A DNA stretch of 16,506 nucleotides from SZAS-18 sp031370675 (GTDB taxonomy: Bacteria > Verrucomicrobiota > Verrucomicrobiia > Chthoniobacterales > SZAS-18). Each line of letters begins with the position of its first letter. Within the stretch, counting starts at the first letter, position 1. The DNA lies in the NCBI GenBank assembly GCA_031370675.1, contig JANMQT010000200.1, positions 1-16,506 of the forward strand. The letters are read 5' to 3'. Below, piece after piece: positions 1 through 5,001 of the stretch. Below the pieces are notes generated by a model that was not told the DNA's origin, searched no databases, and saw nothing but the letters and a program-made list of their open reading frames with translations. The position numbers and the translations under genes were made by a program.

Positions 1-21
1 ACGACCGGGGACGGTCGTCCC
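1..21. repeat. Hairpin-forming palindromic element (REP-like)
   Basis: Bases 1-7 (ACGACCG) and 12-18 (CGGTCGT) form a perfect 7-bp inverted repeat around GGGA. An alternative register pairs GGGAC (8-12) with GTCCC (17-21), so two mutually exclusive hairpins are possible. It is non-coding and lies just upstream of the first gene. The form resembles short REP-type palindromes of intergenic DNA, but I see no second copy in this window, so the repeat status is inferred. Confidence 0.4.
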
Positions 22-79
22 TACCTCGATGCCGGCCTCCGCACTTGTTTGGGGTTCATAATCAGCGCACCATCGGACC

Positions 80-682
80 ATGAAGCGACGAGGAAGGTGG
101 TTGTTGGTTCTTTACCTTTTGGTTGCCGCGGTCGTTGTGACGGTCGCAATCCTTCCTTTTCTCGAACACTTACCCGCGTGGCTCGATCGCTGGGAATCCA
201 AACGGGCGGTTTCGCCGCGACGACAAGCGTTTGCTGAAAAGAACGTCATTGGTCCGGAAGTTGTGTCCGCGGTTCGTTACGCCACAAGTGGCTGGGCAGT
301 TCTATTGAGCGATCCCAACGACCAGCCCAATCAGCAGTCGTGGAACAAGTCGCCGACGCTCGAGGAGCGAACCGCGCGCATCGCGTTAACAGCTGACGAA
401 CTCCAATACGTGAGAAACTTGGTGGTCTCGGAAAAGAGTTATGAATTTTCGACGGATCCGAACGAGCTAAGCTTTAAGCCTTGCATGCCAACGTACGGGG
501 CTAGACTCGTGTTCAGCTCGGAACGTGGAGTTGTCACAGTTAACTTCTGCTTCGCCTGCTACATTCTTCAGCTCGTGTTGAACAACAGCGAGCCGAAGGA
601 AACAGATTTCAAGACGAGGGAGTTCGCGCGATTCTTCAGCAATCACTTCGCAAGCGACGAAGTCGCCGTGCGATTCCGATAG
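80..682 (+). CDS. Hypothetical protein with one N-terminal membrane segment
   Basis: This 200-residue protein matches no family that I recognise. Residues 1-6 are basic (MKRRGR) and are followed by a hydrophobic stretch at about 7-27, then LPAWLDRW. This suggests a signal anchor with the remainder outside the cytoplasm. The rest is soluble, with a Cys-containing central part (CMPTYGARLVFSS, then FCFACY) that might be a small beta-rich domain. No convincing ribosome binding site precedes the ATG. Three 60-base lines counted by eye gave roughly 48-55% G+C, clearly lower than the neighbouring genes, and its codons are less GC-biased. It stands alone and converges on the minus-strand operon with a 15-bp gap. 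Recent acquisition is possible but not shown. Confidence 0.65.
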   Translation: MKRRGRWLLVLYLLVAAVVVTVAILPFLEHLPAWLDRWESKRAVSPRRQAFAEKNVIGPEVVSAVRYATSGWAVLLSDPNDQPNQQSWNKSPTLEERTARIALTADELQYVRNLVVSEKSYEFSTDPNELSFKPCMPTYGARLVFSSERGVVTVNFCFACYILQLVLNNSEPKETDFKTREFARFFSNHFASDEVAVRFR

Positions 683-697
683 GAGGCGACGCAATCC

Positions 698-2464
698 CTA
701 CGGCGTCGATCGCTTGGTGCTTCGCTCCACCCGCGCCCTTAACGCCTCGGGCGTCTCGAGCGGCAGCGAGCACGCTCCGTTCGCGCACAAAAACGCCGCC
801 GGCTTCGGCAACACCGGATACTCGATCCCGCCTGCCGCGGCCTCGCCCGCCGCCGGATCCCAGTGCTCGATCTGCCGGTAGCCATTCGGAACCGCCAGCG
901 CCGCCTGAACCAATGCCTTCACCCCCGCGTCACCTTTGGGCCCGACCACCGTTACGTGCAGCGGCTCACCGCCGAATTCCGTTGCCGCGAGCAGCACGCC
1001 CGCGACGTACGCACGGCGTGGTGCCGTAATGTCGGGCGTCGCAAGATAGCGCATCCCGACGCCCGCCATTTCGCGGTCAGCGTCATTGCCCGTGTAGTGA
1101 AAGAGCAAATTCGCAAAGCGCGTCATTTCCACGTTCTCATCAAACTGCGCCCGGGGAGGCGGATTGCTACCGGCCTTGGTCGTCACAAAACCAGCCCCAC
1201 TCGATGCACGGAAATTTGCCGCGATGAAATTCGCGGCCTGCTGCGCGCGTTCCAGCCACGCGCGCTCGCCCGTCGCCGCGTGCAACGCCAGAAAGGCGCG
1301 GCCCATCGCGAGCGTGTCGCCGAGGAAAGGCCCAGCCGCATCCACCTCATCGTGCCGAAATCCGCGGTCCGGGAGCGCGCGATTCGCCAGGATCCATTCC
1401 GCCGCCCGCTTTGCCTGGGCGAGCGTCGCGGCATCACCCGTGGCGTCATGCAGGGCGACGAGCGCCTCGATCATCCAGCCGTTTTCGCGCGCGTAAATAT
1501 GTTGGTCGATTCGCGGGAGACCCTTCTTCCGCCGCGCGGCGTCGCCCAGTTTGAAATACCCCTCGGCATGCACGCCCGGCTTGAGGTCGGCGTCCATGCT
1601 CGTGTAAAACGCTCCCTCCGGTGAGGTCAGGAACGTGGCGACAAACCGCTGGATATCCCGGGCCGCCTTGAGGTCCGCCGGATTTTTCCATTGCGCGAAG
1701 ATGCGCGCATAGATGCGCATATTCTGCGCCTGCGTCTGCATGATCTTCTCGAAGTGGGGATGCTTCCAATCGCCCTCGGCCGAGTACTGATACACGCCGC
1801 CCCAGACTGGATCGATGAGCTGGAGCTGCCGACGCATGGAGTCGCGCGCCATTTTCTCCGCGTCCTTGTCGCCGGCGGCCGCGCGATCAAGGCAAACCTC
1901 CACTGCGTCCCAGTAGAGATATTTTTGCGTGACACCCCAACCGCTCAGTTTGCGGTCGTAGCCGGCGACGACAGCTTTCTCCAGTTCGCCACGTCGCTCC
2001 GGCGAAATGACCGCGTCGGCCGTATACGTGACCGGTTTCTCTTCCCGCACCGAGGGACCGGGCGAGGGGTCATCGATAATCGCCTGTAACATCGACGCCA
2101 TCTGGTCCGGCGGAAGATAACCGCGGCGCTTGACGATCTCATTGCCGTCACCGTCAAAGACAATCGTCGCCGGCCAGCCGTAGTCTTCATACCGGTTTGA
2201 AAGATCCGGTCGCGTATCCTGGTCAACCCCGACGGTGACGTATTTCTCCGCCAGAAGTTTGAGCACGCGCGGATCCTTGTACGTGGTCTCGTCCATCACG
2301 TGGCACCAGTGGCACCAGACAGCGTGGAGGTCGAGAATAACAAACCGCTTCTCCTGTTTCGCCCGGGCGAAGGCGGCGGGCGACCATCCCTCCCATTTCA
2401 GCGCCGGCTCCGCCGCGTGGAGCGAGGCGCAGACCAAGACCAAAACGAGAGCCAGTCGTTTCAT
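698..2464 (-). CDS. Secreted CHWC thioredoxin / YyaL-like (DUF255-type) protein
   Basis: The 588-residue protein begins with a signal peptide (MKRLALVLVLVCASLHA, cleavage near residue 17), so it should act in the periplasm. Residues about 22-130 form a thioredoxin-like domain with the active site AVWCHWCHVMD (Cys51 and Cys54) and the cis-Pro region GWPATIVF. The remainder looks like the alpha/alpha helical-barrel half of the YyaL/SSP411 (DUF255) family and ends with the family-like C-terminal pair in AFLCANGACSLPLETPEAL. A longer reading frame begins 69 bases upstream, but the ATG at 2464 is preferred because it exposes the signal peptide and overlaps the upstream gene's stop in ATGA. That overlap implies translational coupling to the BufC-type gene. 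A thiol-disulfide role for the operon's Cys-rich peptide is inference; the enzymatic activity of the family is not well defined. Confidence 0.88.
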   Translation of the reverse strand: MKRLALVLVLVCASLHAAEPALKWEGWSPAAFARAKQEKRFVILDLHAVWCHWCHVMDETTYKDPRVLKLLAEKYVTVGVDQDTRPDLSNRYEDYGWPATIVFDGDGNEIVKRRGYLPPDQMASMLQAIIDDPSPGPSVREEKPVTYTADAVISPERRGELEKAVVAGYDRKLSGWGVTQKYLYWDAVEVCLDRAAAGDKDAEKMARDSMRRQLQLIDPVWGGVYQYSAEGDWKHPHFEKIMQTQAQNMRIYARIFAQWKNPADLKAARDIQRFVATFLTSPEGAFYTSMDADLKPGVHAEGYFKLGDAARRKKGLPRIDQHIYARENGWMIEALVALHDATGDAATLAQAKRAAEWILANRALPDRGFRHDEVDAAGPFLGDTLAMGRAFLALHAATGERAWLERAQQAANFIAANFRASSGAGFVTTKAGSNPPPRAQFDENVEMTRFANLLFHYTGNDADREMAGVGMRYLATPDITAPRRAYVAGVLLAATEFGGEPLHVTVVGPKGDAGVKALVQAALAVPNGYRQIEHWDPAAGEAAAGGIEYPVLPKPAAFLCANGACSLPLETPEALRARVERSTKRSTP

Positions 2465-3315
2465 GCTTTCCGCCGGCAAAACCAGCCCAGTTGAGCCCAA
2501 TTGGAAAACCATTCTCGGACCTTGGAGGCCCAATCGATCGCGGGATCCGCGCGACGCAGCGCCCTGGCGCAGGCGGCCTCGACGGTGGCCCCGTCCCGCA
2601 ATGCGCAGACGATGGCAAAAGCCTCCGGCTCCAGGCGCTTGAAGTAGACCGTGTTGTCGTGCCGGTGAACGGCGAGGAAGATAGGCTCGCGCTTGGGCAG
2701 TGGAATCGCGGCTTGCGGCGTGTGCTCCGGCGCTTCTTCCATCGCATTGCTCGCCTCGCCCCGCAGTCCGGCGTCGGCCCGCTTGGCGGCCAGGATCAGT
2801 AGGTCGACCGGATACGCGGCCGATAGGAGGATGACGTGGGGCTGGAGCCGAACCCGCAGGCGATCGAGCGGAGTGTCGAGGAAATCATCGGACGTCAGCG
2901 CGGACATGGCTTCGTTGTCGAACGCCTCAATCTGCGCCCACTCCAGGCGAACGATGTCGAGGGTGAGCGTCAGCCGCCGGCCCGCGAATTTGGGCCGGGC
3001 CCGAACGAACTTCTCGAGCGCGTGTCCCAGGTTGCGCATGGAGAACGAAGTCGACGGATGCTTCACGAGGTAAGCCTCGGCGAGGCGCATGAACGCGGCT
3101 TCCCCGAGGACTGCGCGCAGCCCGGGAAAATCATCGTACAAGCTGTCCAGGACGCGAAACCAGTACTGCCGGTTGTAGAGCTCGAGCCGTTCGAAGGACG
3201 TCAGCCGGTCGTTCGGCTTGATGAAAGATTCCACCACCTGGCGCATCGGGCGGGCGCCGTACCGCCGGCGCATGTGGTTGCCGGGCGTGAGCGGCGTGAA
3301 GAGCACGCCGGTCAT
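2461..3315 (-). CDS. bufC: BufC/HvfC-like MNIO partner protein (DUF2063, putative DNA-binding domain)
   Basis: The family pairs with DUF692/MNIO enzymes and is thought to recognise the precursor peptide; the old label 'DNA-binding' is not well supported. The N-terminal helical domain shows RLELYNRQYWFRVLDSLYDD followed by FPGLRAVLG (about residues 43-71) and then YLVKHPSTSFSMRNLG (82-97), which match the usual DUF2063 pattern. A less conserved C-terminal domain follows and ends in CRRKA. The length is 284 residues from the ATG at 3315. The family usually has a few more residues (here DLRQLQRL) before this point, so a CTG at 3336, six bases after GGAG, or a TTG at 3327 may be the true start. 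The frame stays open far upstream, inside the maturase gene, but that part is shadow. The stop overlaps the next start by four bases. Confidence 0.88.
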   Translation of the reverse strand: MTGVLFTPLTPGNHMRRRYGARPMRQVVESFIKPNDRLTSFERLELYNRQYWFRVLDSLYDDFPGLRAVLGEAAFMRLAEAYLVKHPSTSFSMRNLGHALEKFVRARPKFAGRRLTLTLDIVRLEWAQIEAFDNEAMSALTSDDFLDTPLDRLRVRLQPHVILLSAAYPVDLLILAAKRADAGLRGEASNAMEEAPEHTPQAAIPLPKREPIFLAVHRHDNTVYFKRLEPEAFAIVCALRDGATVEAACARALRRADPAIDWASKVREWFSNWAQLGWFCRRKA

Positions 3316-3349
3316 CAACCGTTGCAACTGCCGCAGGTCCGTCTCCGAC

Positions 3350-4222
3350 TTAACGGCGCGCGGCGACCGCGCCGGCTTTTTCCGCGGCTTCGACTTCGCC
3401 GAGGTACTGGTTCGCTTTGAGCGCTTCGTCGTGGACTTCATGGAAGGAGGGGATGTGCGCGTCCCATTCGAGAAGCGTGGCGGTGTGTCCGCTGAGGCGG
3501 ACGGCGTGGTCGTAGAGCTTCCACACCGGGTCGAGGACCGGGTGATCGTGCGTGTCGAGGATGTACTTCTCGAACTTGGTGTGACCCGCGATGTGGATTT
3601 GGCCGACGCGATGATGCGGCACGCCATTGACGTAATCGTATGGGTTGAAATCGTGGTTGCGCGACGAGACGTAGATGTTGTTCACGTCGAGCAGAATTCC
3701 GCAGTCAGCCAGCTCGACGACCTCGCTGAGGAACTCCCACTCGGTCATGTTGGACGCGTGGAACTCGGCGTAGCTGCTGACGTTTTCGACGCAGATCGGG
3801 GTTTCGAGATAATCGCGCACCTCGCGGATATTTTTCGCGGTCGTGCGCGCTGAGGCGAAGGTGTAGGGCATGGGCAGCAGGTCGTGCGTGTAGCGCCCAT
3901 CCACACTACCCCAGCAAAGATGGTCGGAAAGCCAGGGCGTCTTGGTGCGTTTCACCAGCGTCTTCAGCCGCTTGAGGTGCTCGCGGCTCGGACGGTCGGC
4001 GTTGCCGAAGTACATCGAGACGCCGTGCTGGACGACGCGGTATTGCTCCAGGATCCGGTCGAGGACCTCGAGCGGGCGGCCGCCGTCGACCATGAAATTT
4101 TCCGAGATGATCTCGAACCAGTCGACCACCGGTTTTTGCTCGAGGATGTGGCGGTAGTGCGGGATGCGCAGGCCGATGCCGATGCCGTAACTGGTGAAAT
4201 TGTTGAACGGATTGGCGGGCAT
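3350..4222 (-). CDS. bufB: MNIO family (DUF692) bufferin-type peptide maturase
   Basis: This is a multinuclear non-heme iron oxidase of the DUF692 family, a TIM-barrel enzyme that oxidises cysteines in ribosomal peptides. The length is 290 residues, as expected. The N-terminus YGIGIGLRIPHY (12-23) is typical. Candidate metal-ligand blocks are WFEIISENF (E37, E41), QHGVSMYFG (H66), LSDHLCW (D100, H101), CVENVSSY (E146, N147), LLDVNNIYV (D179, N181), IHIAGH (H210, H214), HDHPV (H225-H227) and LLEWD (E252). The start at 4222 is chosen because the alternative ATG at 4252 lies inside the loop of the upstream terminator hairpin. There is no Shine-Dalgarno sequence. It sits between the precursor gene and the partner gene, the standard bufABC order. 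The substrate is almost certainly the product of 4290-4553. Confidence 0.95.
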   Translation of the reverse strand: MPANPFNNFTSYGIGIGLRIPHYRHILEQKPVVDWFEIISENFMVDGGRPLEVLDRILEQYRVVQHGVSMYFGNADRPSREHLKRLKTLVKRTKTPWLSDHLCWGSVDGRYTHDLLPMPYTFASARTTAKNIREVRDYLETPICVENVSSYAEFHASNMTEWEFLSEVVELADCGILLDVNNIYVSSRNHDFNPYDYVNGVPHHRVGQIHIAGHTKFEKYILDTHDHPVLDPVWKLYDHAVRLSGHTATLLEWDAHIPSFHEVHDEALKANQYLGEVEAAEKAGAVAARR

Positions 4223-4230
4223 GAGGGGTG

Positions 4231-4267
4231 GAGAAAAATTCCGCGCCGGCACGTATGCCGGCGCGGA
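4231..4267 (-). terminator. Intrinsic terminator/attenuator between precursor and maturase genes
   Basis: Bases 4240-4250 and 4257-4267 form an 11-bp perfect, almost entirely G+C stem with a six-base loop. On the minus strand it is followed by AATTTTTCTC. It begins 23 bases after the precursor stop codon and ends about 10 bases before the maturase start. No T-run lies on the other side, so it is directed at minus-strand transcripts. It probably lets the short precursor mRNA accumulate while only part of transcription reads into the maturase genes. Confidence 0.85.
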
Positions 4268-4289
4268 TCGTGATCAACCAAGGGTCGAA

Positions 4290-4553
4290 TTACTTCGCGG
4301 GGGCAGTATTGCAGCCGCCCTTGCCCTTGCAGGAGTTCTTGCCTTTGCAGCCGTTGTCGCCGGACTTGCAGCCGCCATTGCCTTTGCAGGAGTTCTTGCC
4401 CTTGCAGGAATGGACGTCCTTCTTTTCGTCGGCCTTCGTCGCGACATAGCCCGCGTCGGTGGGCGTGGACTGAGCGGCCTGGACGGGCGCGGAACCGAGG
4501 ATAAGGCCCGCCATCGCGGCGCCGAGGATGAGGGATTTGTTCGTCTTGCTCAT
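4290..4553 (-). CDS. bufA: Bufferin-type Cys-rich precursor peptide with duplicated CKGKNSCKGxGGC core
   Basis: The 87-residue product has a signal peptide (MSKTNKSLILGAAMAGLILG, cleavage near APVQA at residue 26), then a short spacer and a core with six cysteines (50, 56, 62, 69, 75, 81). The core is two copies of CKGKNSCKGxGGC joined by KSGDNG and followed by a short NTAPAK tail. This fits the secreted bufferin group of RiPP precursors, in particular the low-complexity CKG/GGC type (BufA2-like, from memory), rather than the classic DUF2282 sequence. Known bufferins bind copper after Cys modification by MNIO enzymes; copper binding here is inferred. The first gene of the operon, it has no Shine-Dalgarno sequence but a C/A-rich leader, and is followed by a strong terminator. 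The Cys spacing is also compatible with unmodified metal binding. Confidence 0.9.
   Translation of the reverse strand: MSKTNKSLILGAAMAGLILGSAPVQAAQSTPTDAGYVATKADEKKDVHSCKGKNSCKGNGGCKSGDNGCKGKNSCKGKGGCNTAPAK
4311..4406 (-). repeat. Two 39-bp direct repeats encoding the precursor core
   Basis: Positions 4311-4349 and 4368-4406 are 36/39 identical by eye, with a period of 57 bp (19 residues). Each encodes CKGKNSCKGxGGC. Of the three differences, two are synonymous Lys codons and one is Lys/Asn. The repeat lies entirely within the precursor gene and explains its duplicated core. Confidence 0.9.
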
Positions 4554-4597
4554 ATGCTAACGGTCGTTTGGTTGTTGGGTTGTTCTGGTTTTTTGAC

Positions 4598-4623
4598 GGT
4601 CCGGACCCGCGCAATGGCGCGGG
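4598..4623. promoter_or_regulatory. Overlapping palindromes upstream of bufA (candidate operator)
   Basis: GGTCCGGACC (4598-4607) is a perfect 10-bp palindrome. It overlaps a second inverted repeat, CCCGCGC (4606-4612) with GCGCGGG (4617-4623) around AATG. They sit 45-70 bases before the bufA start. On the minus strand the second hairpin is not followed by a T-run, so it is not a terminator. An operator or 5'-UTR structure is possible; no regulator is identified. Confidence 0.35.
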
Positions 4624-4702
4624 CGGGTCGGCAAAAATCTGGGCCGCACCGGCGCTTCATCGCGCGGCGGCAAAAAGTGGGGGTGGGGCGGGACGCGAAG
4701 GG

Positions 4703-4759
4703 GAGATTCGCAGTCTCGCATCCTGGCCGGGGTCCCGGGTGAAAAGCGAGTCGAATCTC
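4703..4759. repeat. Long imperfect inverted repeat (possible structured RNA or operator)
   Basis: GAGATTCG (4703-4710) pairs with CGAATCTC (4752-4759), and CTCGC (4715-4719) pairs with GCGAG (4746-4750) further in. A small CCGG/CCGG hairpin (4727-4730, 4735-4738) can form at the top. The result is an interrupted stem of 13 or more pairs between two divergent genes. It has no T-run on either side, so it is not an intrinsic terminator. Confidence 0.4.
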
Positions 4760-4910
4760 ATGATGATTGCGTGCCAAAGGCGTCGCGTCAGCACCCGTTA
4801 GACGCACCGCACGCACGCTTATTCCCCGCAAAACGGGGGAGCGGTGGATGCGGCGACGCCCGGCCGGCGGTCATCCCCATGGCGGCAAGGACATAGCGGA
4901 TTTTCGCTTT

Positions 4911-4938
4911 TTGCGTTTCACGGGCAGGCGCTTACTGT
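4911..4938 (+). promoter_or_regulatory. Possible sigma70-type promoter of PPDK
   Basis: TTGCGT (4911-4916) and TACTGT (4933-4938) are spaced by 16 bases, giving a transcript start about 55-60 bases before the PPDK ATG. The match is moderate (4/6 in each hexamer) and is only a suggestion. Confidence 0.25.
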
Positions 4939-5001
4939 CGAAATCCCGCCGGCTCCGCCTGGCGGCGTCCCCGTTTCCCAACCCCAATCCGTCCCGCATT
5001 C

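Larger units (their letters stand above)
4554..5001. promoter_or_regulatory. 448-bp divergent intergenic region (bufA / PPDK)
   Basis: No credible gene lies here. The reading frames in it lack family resemblance and shadow each other. It must hold the promoters of the bufferin-type operon (minus) and of pyruvate, phosphate dikinase (plus). On the minus strand the last 40 bases before bufA are rich in C and A and have no Shine-Dalgarno sequence. I see no convincing -35/-10 pair for bufA. Inverted repeats at 4598-4623, 4703-4759 and 4824-4838 are listed separately or noted as findings. Confidence 0.6.

Noticed and set aside
687..708. CGACGC/GCGTCG inverted repeat between the first two convergent genes as a terminator
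   Set aside because: Short stem, ten-base loop and no T-run.
3316..3627. In-frame N-terminal extension of the BufC-type protein
   Set aside because: It overlaps the maturase gene and consists of Ser/Thr/Arg/Lys-rich shadow sequence. Only the last few residues resemble the family.
4550..4831. A 93-codon minus-strand frame upstream of bufA
   Set aside because: No family features, and it includes the inverted repeats and leader of bufA. It is better read as non-coding control DNA.
4824..4838. CCCCG/CGGGG hairpin as a terminator or attenuator
   Set aside because: Only a 5-bp core stem and no T-run on either strand.
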